Of a DNA stretch of 64,000 bases, positions 26,774-34,808 are shown piece by piece. Numbering within the stretch: the first letter of the stretch is position 1; each line of letters begins with the position of its first letter. The DNA lies in assembly GCF_001636295.1 (NCBI RefSeq), contig NZ_CP014209.1, positions 3,162,001-3,226,000 on the forward strand, given 5' to 3'. Made by a program: the position numbers and the translations under genes. Source of the stretch: Isoptericola dokdonensis DS-3 (GTDB taxonomy: Bacteria; Actinomycetota; Actinomycetes; Actinomycetales; Cellulomonadaceae). The notes beneath the pieces were generated by a model. That model ran no database searches and had not been told where the DNA came from. It was given only the letters and a program-made list of their open reading frames with translations.

Positions 26774-27484
26774 TCAGCGGGGTCGGTCGACGGCGGAACC
26801 GTCGCCCTCGTCCCACTCGTCGCCGGTCGGGCCGCCGGTCGTCGTCCGGTCGGTGGCGTCCTCGCGGGGTCGGGGGGCCCGGCCGCGGGCGCCGGCGCGC
26901 TTGTCGAGGTCCTTCTGGCGCGTGGTGGTGGAGAGCCCGCCGACGGCGAGGACGGCCCCGGAGAGCACGAGGTAGAGGCCGAGGAGCATCGCGACGGTGG
27001 TGACGTCGTCGGTGGGGCGGGCGAGGACGGCGACGCCCAGGATGATCCACAGGACCGCGTTGACGAGCTGCCAGTCCCACGCGAGGTTGCGGGTGACGCG
27101 GCCACGGAGCCCGGCGATGACGCCGAGCACGCCGGCGATGCACGCCCAGATCCCGACGGCGAGGAACACGACGGACGAGGTCATCGACGGCCACAGCACG
27201 ATGAGCGCGGCGGCGACGATGCTGATGATCCCGGCGATCAGCCGCCACTGCTGACCGTCGTCCTGCGCGGACCGGGCGGCGTACCCCTCGAGGGCGAGGA
27301 GGATGCCCTGCGCGGCGATCGCGATGCCGATGAGCCACCGCAGCGCCTCCAGCCCGCCGTCCGGGTTGACGAAGAGCAGCACCCCCACGACGAGGTAGGC
27401 GACGGCGCGGAGGTAGACGAGCCCCCACAGCCTGCGGGCAGTGCCCATCGTCCGCTGGGAGAGCGGTGTGCCGCTGTCGGTCAT
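26774..27484 (-). CDS. HdeD/DUF308 family membrane protein
   Basis: 236 residues. Six hydrophobic helices are arranged as three helical hairpins (about residues 25-190): VYLRAVAYLVVGVLLFVNPDGG, LRWLIGIAIAAQGILLALEGY, IAGIISIVAAALIVLWPSMT, VFLAVGIWACIAGVLGVIAGLRG, WQLVNAVLWIILGVAVL, MLLGLYLVLSGAVLAVGG. A charged tail of about 45 residues follows. Repeating helix-loop units ending in P-x-x-x are typical of HdeD, linked to acid stress in enterobacteria. ATG 27484 with GGAGG upstream is preferred over 27553. Confidence 0.85.
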   Translation of the reverse strand: MTDSGTPLSQRTMGTARRLWGLVYLRAVAYLVVGVLLFVNPDGGLEALRWLIGIAIAAQGILLALEGYAARSAQDDGQQWRLIAGIISIVAAALIVLWPSMTSSVVFLAVGIWACIAGVLGVIAGLRGRVTRNLAWDWQLVNAVLWIILGVAVLARPTDDVTTVAMLLGLYLVLSGAVLAVGGLSTTTRQKDLDKRAGARGRAPRPREDATDRTTTGGPTGDEWDEGDGSAVDRPR

Positions 27485-27605
27485 CGAGGGCCTCCCCGTC
27501 GCCGGTCCTGGGTCGATGGTACGAGCGGGGTGCGCCGGAAGTGCTGTGGACACGCCCGTCGTCGAGCCGCGCTGACGTGCGCGGAGACCGGTGCGATCCG
27601 CCGGC

Positions 27606-28580
27606 TCAGGACGAGGAACGCCGGACGACGACGCTCGGCTCCGTCGGCGAAGGCGGCAGCGGGGCGCCGTCGAGCACCGCCTCGACGCACGCCGCGAGGT
27701 GCGCGGCCTGGGCGGCGGACGGCTGGCTGATGCTGGTCAGCGGCGGTGCGGCCAGCGCGGCGGCGGGCACGTCGTCGAGGCCGATCACCGCGAGGTCGCC
27801 GGGGACGGCGAGCCCCGCCGCGCGGGCACCTGCGAGGACCGCCAGGGCGACGTCGTCGTTGTAGCAGGCGACGGCGTCGACGCCCGTCTCGACCCAGGAC
27901 CGGACGGTCTGCGTCGCGGGCAGGCGGAGGTCGAGGGTGACGCACGGCGGCTCCGGCAGGCCGAGCCGGGCGCACTCGGTGCGGATACCGTCCGTGCGCA
28001 GGTCCGCGAACTCCCGCAGCCGCCGGTCCGGCGTCGTGGCGACGGCGACCTGCCGCCGTCCCCGCTCGACCAGGTGCTGCACCTGGAGGGCGCCCAGCCC
28101 GCGCTGGTTCCCGGCGTCGATGCCCGGGTGGCCGCCGTCGCCGGCGTCCCCCGCCCCGACCACCTCGATGCCCGCCTGCCGCAGGGCCCGCAGGTCCTCG
28201 TCGGGGAAGTGCGTCAGCCCGACGACGACGCGCGGCGTCACCGCCCGCCACAGGTCGCTCAACGGGCGCGACGGACGATGGTGGTGCACCAGGAGGAAGA
28301 GGCCGCGGTCGGCGAGCGCGTCGGTGAGCAGGTCCAGCACGGTGTCCACCACGGGGCCCGTCGGCCAGTCGGGCAGGACGCACACGACCAGGTCGCTCCG
28401 CCCGCGCCGCAGGGCGCGGGCCGCCGCCGACGGCGCGTACCCGAGCCGGACGGCGGTGGTTCGGACGAGCTCGCGGGTCGCGGTCGAGATGTTGGCGCCC
28501 GGGGTGTCGTTGAGCACGTAGCTCACCGTTGTGCGGGACACCCCGGCGGCGCGCGCGACGTCGGCGCTGGTGACAGGCAT
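27606..28580 (-). CDS. LacI family transcriptional regulator
   Basis: 324 residues. The N-terminal HTH is VTSADVARAAGVSRTTVSYVLNDTPGANIS with a hinge through about residue 60, followed by a periplasmic-binding-protein-like effector domain (DLVVCVLPDWPTGPVV, VVGLTHFPDEDL, DAVACYNDDVALAVLAGARAAGL). It normally represses a sugar-use operon, but no such operon is next to it, so its target and sugar are unknown. ATG 28580 has GGAGG at good spacing; the frame extends upstream to 28661 without the family N-terminus. Confidence 0.93.
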   Translation of the reverse strand: MPVTSADVARAAGVSRTTVSYVLNDTPGANISTATRELVRTTAVRLGYAPSAAARALRRGRSDLVVCVLPDWPTGPVVDTVLDLLTDALADRGLFLLVHHHRPSRPLSDLWRAVTPRVVVGLTHFPDEDLRALRQAGIEVVGAGDAGDGGHPGIDAGNQRGLGALQVQHLVERGRRQVAVATTPDRRLREFADLRTDGIRTECARLGLPEPPCVTLDLRLPATQTVRSWVETGVDAVACYNDDVALAVLAGARAAGLAVPGDLAVIGLDDVPAAALAAPPLTSISQPSAAQAAHLAACVEAVLDGAPLPPSPTEPSVVVRRSSS

Positions 28581-28608
28581 TGTCGGACCTCCGGTGGTTG
28601 CCCGCACT

Positions 28609-29661
28609 CTACGCGGGCCCGGTGTCCTCCGCGTCGCCCTGCTCACCGTCGCCCGGGTCACCGTCGAAGAGGGTCGCGAGCGCGCCGATCACCGGCCACG
28701 CACCCTCCGAGCTGTTGCCGAGCACGCTCACCGTGGTCGCCGTCGCCGGGTCGTGCGTCGACCGGAACGACACCCCCGGGTCGTAGCCCTCGATGATGAG
28801 CGCGTCGCCCGTGCTGTGCACGAACACGCCCATGCCGCTGCGCATGTCCTCACCGGGCACCTCGTGGCGGGGCCGGACCATCTCCGCGACCGTCGCGGGA
28901 CCGACGATCCGGCCGGCGAGGAACGCGCGCCAGAAGTCGTGCAGGTCTGTGGCGGTGGTCCACGCGCCACCGTCACCGTTCCCCAGCACCGGCAGGTGCA
29001 GCACGTTCGTCACGTTCCCCGACTCCTCGAGGTAGCCGTGGGCGGTGTGGCCCGGCAGGTCGTCGGAGCGGAGGTAGTCGGTGGCGGTGAGACCGGCCCG
29101 GTCGAGCACCTCGCCCCGGACCAGGTCGTGGAACGTGCGGCCCGCGACCCGCTCCGCGACCACCGCAAGGACCATGTACCCGCCGTTGTTGTACATGAAA
29201 CGGGTCCCGGGCGGCGACGCCTGCGGGAACCCGGTGAGCTCCGGCAGGAACGCCGCCGCCGAGTCGAAGACGTGCACCGGCTGCCGCAGGACGTGGTCGT
29301 GGGGGTCCCAGTCGGCCTCCTCGTCGAGGTAGTCGCCGATGCCCGAGGTGTGGGTGAGCAGGTGCTCCACCGTGACGGCGTCGTCGATCTCCGGCAGGTC
29401 GTCGCGCAGGATCGTGCGCACCGGCGTCGTCAGCGCCAGCGCGCCCTGCTCCACGAGACGCAGCACCGCCAGCGCCGTGAACATCTTGGAGCCGCTCGCC
29501 ATCGCGAACCGCGTCGACGGCGTGCACGGCACCCCGAGCGCGCGGTGGGCGAACCCGTGCGCCTGCTCCAGGACCCGTTCGTCGCCGACGTCGATCGTGA
29601 CGACACCCGTGAACGCGTCCTCCTGCACCGCCCGCGCGAGCGCCTCCTCGTCGATCCGCAT
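28609..29661 (-). CDS. Serine hydrolase, beta-lactamase/DD-peptidase family
   Basis: 350 residues. The catalytic SxxK is in MASGSKMFTALAVLRL (residues about 53-70). The YxN motif is FMYNNGGYMVLA, and HTSGIGDY is the conserved loop before it. The C-terminal motif (HTG) is not clearly preserved; it may correspond to the EGYDPGVS region. No signal peptide is seen, so it is probably a cytosolic esterase or peptidase-like enzyme rather than an antibiotic resistance protein. It lies upstream of the LacI gene on the same strand, 28 bp apart, but a link is unproven. Confidence 0.88.
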   Translation of the reverse strand: MRIDEEALARAVQEDAFTGVVTIDVGDERVLEQAHGFAHRALGVPCTPSTRFAMASGSKMFTALAVLRLVEQGALALTTPVRTILRDDLPEIDDAVTVEHLLTHTSGIGDYLDEEADWDPHDHVLRQPVHVFDSAAAFLPELTGFPQASPPGTRFMYNNGGYMVLAVVAERVAGRTFHDLVRGEVLDRAGLTATDYLRSDDLPGHTAHGYLEESGNVTNVLHLPVLGNGDGGAWTTATDLHDFWRAFLAGRIVGPATVAEMVRPRHEVPGEDMRSGMGVFVHSTGDALIIEGYDPGVSFRSTHDPATATTVSVLGNSSEGAWPVIGALATLFDGDPGDGEQGDAEDTGPA

Positions 29662-29802
29662 CTCCCGATTGTGCGTCGACGGAGGCCTGCTCGCGCAGCG
29701 AATTTGCCGGCGGCCGCGCGGAACCTCATGCGTCGGTTGTCGACGGGTGAGGAGGGACGGCGTCGGACGGAGGGGTTCGGCGTCGGTTCGTAGGGTGGGT
29801 CC

Positions 29803-30351
29803 ATGAGCGACGACGACCCCGTCCGCCGGGCGGCGCAGTACCGCGTGGACCGGGACGCGGCCCGCGACCGGGCCGCGCAGGAGCCGGCCCGCGCCGACCG
29901 GACCGGCCCGGCCGACGAGGGCACCGCCGAGCCGCAGGACCGGCCGCCGCGCCGCATGGACGACCGTGCCCTGTGGGTCGACACCGTCATCGACCAGGCG
30001 ATGCGCCGCGGTGAGTTCGACGACCTGCCCGGTCAGGGCAAGCCGCTGCGAGGGATCAAGGGCACCCACGACCCCGACTGGTGGCTCAAGAACCTCGTCG
30101 AGCGCGAGCAGATCACCGGCGTCCTGCCCGCCGCCCAGCTGCGCCGCGACGCCGCCGAGCTCGACGACACCGTCGATCGCGAGAGCGACGAGCGCGGCGT
30201 GCGACGGGTCGTCGAGGACTTCAACGCCCGCGTCGTCGACGCGCGACGGCAACTCCTGGGCGGCCCGCCCGTCGTCACGCCCACGCGCGACGTCGACGCC
30301 GAGGTGCAGAGGTGGCGCGAACGCCGCCGTGCCCGCGGGATCCGCGACTGA
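29803..30351 (+). CDS. DUF1992 (DnaJ-homologue domain) protein
   Basis: 182 residues. After a charged N-terminal region the DUF1992 core lies at about 50-130: WVDTVIDQAMRRGEFDDLPGQGKPLRG and DPDWWLKNLVEREQITGVLPAAQLRRD. The C-terminus is basic. The family is related to J-domain proteins by name but lacks the HPD motif; no function is established. ATG 29803 lies 6 nt after TAGGGT (29791-29796), giving a probable leaderless message. Confidence 0.88.
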   Translation: MSDDDPVRRAAQYRVDRDAARDRAAQEPARADRTGPADEGTAEPQDRPPRRMDDRALWVDTVIDQAMRRGEFDDLPGQGKPLRGIKGTHDPDWWLKNLVEREQITGVLPAAQLRRDAAELDDTVDRESDERGVRRVVEDFNARVVDARRQLLGGPPVVTPTRDVDAEVQRWRERRRARGIRD

Positions 30352-30412
30352 CCGGAGGCGTGTCGGTCGGGCGTCGTCACGGACGCGGCAGCCCGGCCCG
30401 GACCCGGAATCC

Positions 30413-30925
30413 TCAGGCGGAGGTGTGGGCCGCGAGACCGGCGCGGACGTGCTCGACGATGCCGTCGGCCGCCGCTTCGATCTCCGCGATCGTCGTCTCG
30501 AACCCGGCCTGGTCGCCGTACCAGGGGTCCTCCACGTCGATCAGGTGCTCGTCCAGCAGGCCGACGGTCGGGGCCGCCGGGTCGAACGACCGGAACATGC
30601 GGACCGGCGCGTTCGGCGCGAGGGACCGCAGCCGGCGAGCGTGCTGCGACGTCATCGCCAGGACGAGGTCGCGCTCCCCGAGATCGGCCGACGTCACCTG
30701 CCGCGCGCGGTGCCCGTCACCCGCCGGGTAGCCGTGCGAGGCCAGGGTGCGGCGGGCGCGCGGGTCGACGGGGTTGCCCCGCTCCTCGTCGCTGACGCCG
30801 GTCGAGTCGACCACGACACGGTCGGCCAGGCCGGCGGCCTCCAGCCGGTCCCGCAGCACGATCTCGGCCATGGGGGAGCGGCAGATGTTTCCGGTGCAGA
30901 CGGTCATCACGCGGTACGGGCTCAC
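30413..30925 (-). CDS. Low molecular weight protein-tyrosine phosphatase
   Basis: 170 residues. The catalytic loop C-x5-R is VCTGNICRSPMAE, close to the N-terminus as in the LMW-PTP family, and the general acid Asp is in DVEDPWYGD. STGVSDEERGNPVDPRARRTLASHG covers the usual region after the first helix. It dephosphorylates tyrosine phosphate on proteins, often with a BY-kinase in capsule or envelope control; no kinase is nearby. GTG 30925 is the likely start; an upstream open frame to 31063 lacks homology. Confidence 0.92.
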   Translation of the reverse strand: MSPYRVMTVCTGNICRSPMAEIVLRDRLEAAGLADRVVVDSTGVSDEERGNPVDPRARRTLASHGYPAGDGHRARQVTSADLGERDLVLAMTSQHARRLRSLAPNAPVRMFRSFDPAAPTVGLLDEHLIDVEDPWYGDQAGFETTIAEIEAAADGIVEHVRAGLAAHTSA

Positions 30926-31059
30926 CCGTCCATCATCCACGATCCGCACGGTCCGGCGGTCGGTCGTCCCGGTGACGTGCGTCGCGTCCGGGCGCGCCGG
31001 AACCTCTGCTCCACCTCGCTCCTGACCTGGTGCGGCGCCGGTCCCGTGCGCCCGCGCCC

Positions 31060-31299
31060 TCACGGGCGGTGAGGCCGCTTCTCGTTGCCGCGCCGGTAGT
31101 TTCCCGTGGCCCGGGCGAGCAGGAGCTGGACCTCGTCCTCGTCAGCGCGGTCCGCGGCCCGCTCCAGCGCCGCAACGAGCCGTGCGGCCGCCGCGCCGGC
31201 GACCGTCACGACGACGCGTCCTTCGCGCGCGACCCGGACCCGGCCGTCCTGGGTGACGTGGTGATCGAACGGGTGGGGGAACGCCTCGGAACTTGCCAT
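31060..31299 (-). CDS. Small conserved hypothetical protein
   Basis: 79 residues: a beta-rich start (HHVTQDGRVRVAREGRVVVTVAG), then a helix (AAAARLVAALERAADRADEDEVQLLLARATGNYRRGNE). The end LLLARATGNYRRGNE is a pattern I recall from small uncharacterised actinobacterial proteins. ATG 31299 was chosen because TAGCGT (complement of 31306-31311) sits 6 nt before it; GTG 31302 is the next codon upstream. The gene borders the accessory island at 31.3-34.7 kb. Confidence 0.65.
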   Translation of the reverse strand: MASSEAFPHPFDHHVTQDGRVRVAREGRVVVTVAGAAAARLVAALERAADRADEDEVQLLLARATGNYRRGNEKRPHRP

Positions 31300-31402
31300 C
31301 ACGCCACGCTAGGAGGTGCCGGACGGCGTGCGCACGATCTTTTCGAACGTGTGGTCGCCCACGAGACGTTCCAGGTCATCGCGGAGCCGTGACAGCTGAC
31401 CG

Positions 31403-32250
31403 GACGCCGTCGCGATCCAGGGCGGCATGGGCGTCAAGCTGCGCATGGGCGAGCAGGGCACTCGCGCGACCGCAGATCTCGATGTCTCCACGCGTGCGCG
31501 TGGAGAAGATTTCGAGCAGGCGTTCGGTGACCGGCTCGCACGCGGTGGGGTTGAGGGTTCCGGCATCCAAGGGTGCGCTGCGCCGTGACCCCGATGCCCC
31601 GGCCCGGGTCGCCTGCACGGCCTCGGTGCGTGCGGTGCGACTCCACGACCCCGGGCTTGCCGAGCCGCAGTACGTGATGCACCCCTACCGGGTCTCGATC
31701 CCGTTCCTCGGCAAGGCGTGGGCAGGCCTGGACGTCGAGGTCTCCGACCCCGAGATCGGTCCGTTCGCCCACACCCGCAGGCAGATCGACGGGCACCTAA
31801 TGGAGTTCGGCGACCACTTCGGGTTCGGCGACCTGCAGCCGGTCGAGCTCGTCGATCTGGAGTACCAGATCTCAGAAGGTCCACGCCGTCACCGACCCCG
31901 ACGACGTGCGGGCCCACGACCTGGTGGACCTGCAGCTGCTGTGGTTGCGCGCCCCGACCTGAGCGTGCTGCGGCAGATGTGCGTGCGCACCTTCGCCTTC
32001 CGCAATCAGCAGTCCTGGCCCCCGCTGCCGCTGCGGCCGATGGATGACTGGTCCCTGGCGTATGCCGACGCGCGCGACGAGACTCTCGTCGACGGGACCA
32101 CTCCGATCCTCGCGACGCTCGACGAGGCCCGCGCCTGGCTCGCCGACAAGGTGCGCGAGATCGACGAGGTCTACGCACGCTGCAGACCTGGGCGGACGCG
32201 ACACTGGTGCCGGTGCACGAAAAGGTCTGCGCCGCTTCGCAAGCCCCAGA
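31403..32250 (+). pseudogene. AbiEii-family nucleotidyltransferase toxin, frameshifted relic
   Basis: Pieces of one AbiEii-like protein read through at least three frame changes. From 31403: VAIQGGMGVKLRMGEQGTRATADLDVSTR, with the GG and D-x-D nucleotidyltransferase motif. From about 31565 in another frame: PQYVMHPYRVSIPFLGKAWAGLDVEVSD. From about 31873, shifted again: KVHAVTDPDDVRAHDLVDLQLLWLRAP. From 31950, back: LSVLRQMCVRTFAFRNQQSWP. Near 32180 it shifts once more. A stop (31397) precedes the first piece. No matching AbiEi antitoxin is intact. It lies just outside the 45-bp tRNA repeat. Confidence 0.75.
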
Positions 32251-32340
32251 AAGCCCCCAGCGACCACGAAGAGGTCTCTCGGAGGAAGCGAGCAGGACCG
32301 CTGCCCTGAACAAACGCCTAGGTCAGCGGCCCTTCTCGGC

Positions 32341-32385
32341 TGGTCGGGGTGACAGGATCTGAACCTGCGACCTCTTCGTCCCGAA
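32341..32385 (-). repeat. Copy of the tRNA-Pro 3' end (putative att site)
   Basis: 45 bp identical at 44 positions to 34634-34678, which is the 3' half, including CCA, of the intact tRNA-Pro on the same strand. Beyond the anticodon region the match stops, so no tRNA can form. This is the classic trace of integration into a tRNA gene. The 2.25 kb between the copies is the putative inserted segment. Confidence 0.8.
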
Positions 32386-32511
32386 GGGCAGTAGCACTGC
32401 TCGCGACCTGGGGAAGCGCACGTGTTTCCGCGCTTTGTCGTCCTTGGCTGTCGGTCGCCGTCGGACCGGCAGGGAGGCCGTAGATGCTCACTTAGTGCCC
32501 GGGGTAAACCA

Positions 32512-33276
32512 CTAGTTCGTGAGGATCCGCAGTGCTGCCTGGCCTTCGCGACGGGCCTCACCCGGGATCGCATTCCAGTAGCGGGAGTCGTCGGGCAGTT
32601 TCCGCGTCAGTGTGGCGATGCGCTGACGGTCCGAACCGGCAAACGTCTCACGGATGGCGAATGGGTCATCGAGGCAACACAGCAGCGCGGCCGCGTCTTG
32701 AAGATGACGCTCGGGGTTGCGGGAGTCGGTGCGGTAGGCCGCGGCCTTGAGGATGAGCGCCCCGAACACGTTGGGCACACTGATGGTCGTCCGGCACTCG
32801 TCGATGACGAGATCTGCGTTGACGGTGCGGCGCAGCGCCTGGGTGCCGCCTTCGATCGCGACGAGGTCGTGGCCGCGGATCAGCTCGACCACACTCGGTG
32901 CAGCGTGGTCTGCGACCAGGACGTCGACGACGTCACTCGTGACCAGGTCGATGCGGTCGGTTCCGCGGACGAACCGGTGCGCGGTGCGCTCGCGCGGGTC
33001 GATCGAGGTGAGCATCCGGTATCCGAGGGACTCCAGGGCGCGCGCGGCCTTGGCCGGTAGGCCGCGCGTGGTCTCAACGTGCAGCACGATGTCGACATCG
33101 TTGGTCGGCCGGACGACGTCCAGGCCGTGGTGGATCGTGTGGAACTGGGTCATGAGCCCGCCGACGAGGGTCCACGCGGTGTGCGGTAGTGCGCCGGCGA
33201 TCTCGGCAACATTAGGCCAGGGCGCGAGCCATCCGCCCGGTGGGGTCGCGACGGCGATGGTGGTGCGGTCAGCCAC
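32512..33276 (-). CDS. AbiEii-like nucleotidyltransferase (putative toxin)
   Basis: 254 residues. The nucleotidyltransferase core is TAWTLVGGLMTQFHTIHHGLDVVRPTNDVDIVLHVE: the GG, then R-x-T-x-D-x-D, where the two Asp bind metal. After it come EFL-type helices and a helical C-terminus (HLQDAAALLCCLDDPFAIRETFAGSDRQRI). It resembles minimal AbiEii/MenT-like toxins that modify tRNA. GTG 33276 overlaps the upstream HTH gene (GTGGCTGA), as in toxin-antitoxin pairs. Its toxicity is inferred; it could instead be a harmless relic-type NTase. Confidence 0.7.
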   Translation of the reverse strand: MADRTTIAVATPPGGWLAPWPNVAEIAGALPHTAWTLVGGLMTQFHTIHHGLDVVRPTNDVDIVLHVETTRGLPAKAARALESLGYRMLTSIDPRERTAHRFVRGTDRIDLVTSDVVDVLVADHAAPSVVELIRGHDLVAIEGGTQALRRTVNADLVIDECRTTISVPNVFGALILKAAAYRTDSRNPERHLQDAAALLCCLDDPFAIRETFAGSDRQRIATLTRKLPDDSRYWNAIPGEARREGQAALRILTN

Positions 33277-33931
33277 GCAGCTTCTCCAGGGCATCGGTGA
33301 GGGCGTCCAGGCCGGCGACGCGCTCGCGGACATCGAGCGACCCGGCAAGGTCCAGTGCGGCGAGCGCGGTGCCTGCATCGGCGAGGCGCGTGATCGTGGC
33401 GATCGGGAATGCGGTCGCGCGGAGTGTGATCCTGCCATCGGTGTCTCGGGTCAGCCCGAACCGGCGTTCCAGGTTGCCGAGTTCGTCCACGGCGACGTAA
33501 CCGTCGATCGCGTTGGCCTCCGCCAGCCCGAGCTGGGGCCGCACGGCGCTCGTGCCGACGATCGCACCCCTCAGGCGCCCGGCGACGGTCGAGTGCCCGG
33601 CGTACCGGAAGGTATCGGCGCGATCCCTCGCCCTGTCGACCAGGTCCGCGGAACTCATGGTTCGAAGCCGCGCCTTGAGCCGGGACCGTTGGCTGGCGCC
33701 CATCCATGACGCCTCGAGCCCTGACAGGATTGCGACCGAGCCCCACGCCGTCTCCGGCAACCACGCCCTGGTGCGTCGTTGACCGCGCTCGGCAAGAAAC
33801 GCCTCGATCGAGTCCGAGTCGATGACCCCACGTGCGAGTGCCGTCAGCTCACCCTGGGCGACGAGATGCTGCACCTGCCGAGTCGAGACCCCCAGGCGCT
33901 CGGCTGCATCCCGCACGGCAACCAACGACAT
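33269..33931 (-). CDS. HTH protein, putative antitoxin of the nucleotidyltransferase
   Basis: 220 residues. The N-terminus is an excisionase/MerR-like HTH: VAVRDAAERLGVSTRQVQHLVAQGELTALARGVIDSDSIEAFLAERG. The rest (about 60-220) contains a helical region and ANAIDGYVAVDELGNLERRFGLTRDTDGRITLRATAFP, perhaps contacting the partner. It is the first gene of the pair and overlaps the toxin-like gene. The palindrome TTTCGCYTAAGCGAAA-like at 33941-33956 lies directly upstream, suited to autorepression. This is not the usual AbiEi antitoxin type. Confidence 0.68.
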   Translation of the reverse strand: MSLVAVRDAAERLGVSTRQVQHLVAQGELTALARGVIDSDSIEAFLAERGQRRTRAWLPETAWGSVAILSGLEASWMGASQRSRLKARLRTMSSADLVDRARDRADTFRYAGHSTVAGRLRGAIVGTSAVRPQLGLAEANAIDGYVAVDELGNLERRFGLTRDTDGRITLRATAFPIATITRLADAGTALAALDLAGSLDVRERVAGLDALTDALEKLRG

Positions 33932-33938
33932 GACAGAC

Positions 33939-33967
33939 AGTTTCGCCTAAGCGAAACAATCAGTCAA
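33939..33967 (-). promoter_or_regulatory. Promoter and operator-like palindrome of the HTH/NTase pair
   Basis: On the minus strand TTGACT (33967-33962), 17 bp, GAAACT (33944-33939) fits a vegetative promoter. Between the boxes lies TTTCGC (33941-33946) paired with GCGAAA (33951-33956), one centre mismatch from a 16-bp palindrome. The start codon follows 8 nt after the -10 box. Binding here would block polymerase, as expected for antitoxin autoregulation. Confidence 0.65.
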
Positions 33968-33983
33968 TTGATCACGCTGAGGA

Positions 33984-34448
33984 GCCAAGGACCCCTTGTA
34001 TCGTGCGCGCCGGACTCTGCACACCGGCGCCGACCTGCTGACCGACAAGCAGCAGGCACGTCTCGAGGCGGTGTTCGCCATCGAGGAACATGTAGAGGTC
34101 GAGGCGACCTGGGGCATCTACCAGCGCATGATCACCGCCTACCGCCACCCCGACCGCGCCCAGGGCCAGGCTCTCATGACCGCCGTGATCGACTCCCTGA
34201 CACGCGGCGTCCCCGCCGCGCTGAGCGAGCTCGTCACCCTCGGCCGGACCCTGAAGAAACGCGCCGCCGACGTGCTGGCATTCTTCGACCTGCCCGGCAC
34301 GAGCAACGGCCCCACCGAGGCCATCAACGGTCGTCTCGAGCACCTGCGCGGCTCCGCCCTCGGCTTCCGCAACCTGACCCACTACATCGCCCGGTCCCTG
34401 CTCGAGGCCGGAGGCTTCAGACCGCTGCTACACCCTCAGATCGGATGA
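33984..34448 (+). pseudogene. ISL3-family transposase, C-terminal fragment
   Basis: About 154 codons with the ISL3 C-terminal signature: KDPLYRARRTLHTGADLLTDKQQARLE near the start and SNGPTEAINGRLEHLRGSALGFRNLTHYIARSLLEAGGF at the end. The N-terminal two-thirds, including the zinc-binding part and first catalytic Asp, is missing, and no start codon in a suitable context exists. The break falls within 20 bp of the -35 box of the HTH gene. No terminal inverted repeat was recognised downstream to 34630. Confidence 0.8.
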
Positions 34449-34586
34449 GCCACTCTGCCGGAGCCCTGGCCTCGACCCCTACCCAGCCGCCACCACCGGC
34501 GCCCGGCGTGTCACCCGAGCACCCCCTCATCTGCGCTGAGCCAGTTAATGAAGCACCCCGGTTTCGTGGCGCTCGGGGTAAGACGA

Positions 34587-34628
34587 AAGGCCCTCCGCGC
34601 CAAGCGTTTCCGCTGGCCGGAGGGCCTT
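34587..34628 (-). terminator. Terminator of tRNA-Pro
   Basis: Perfect 11-bp arms AAGGCCCTCCG (34587-34597) and 34618-34628 around 20 nt. On the minus strand it follows the tRNA and ends in TTTCGTC. Confidence 0.75.
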
Positions 34629-34633
34629 CCTGG

Positions 34634-34710
<77 letters not shown>

Positions 34711-34808
34711 AGGGATCACGTCCGCTCGACGAACCTGGGCCGAGCCCGGGCCCCGCGTGCGGAAGCCTGCTCAGAATAGCCGACGATCGGCCCGGAACGA
34801 AAATCAGA

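Noticed and set aside
31309-32313. 334-residue minus-strand frame opposite the AbiEii relic
   Set aside because: Arg/Ser/Pro-rich with no motif, while the plus strand shows AbiEii pieces in several frames.
32341-32385. Second tRNA-Pro gene
   Set aside because: Only the 3' half matches; the D arm and 5' acceptor strand are missing, so it cannot fold.
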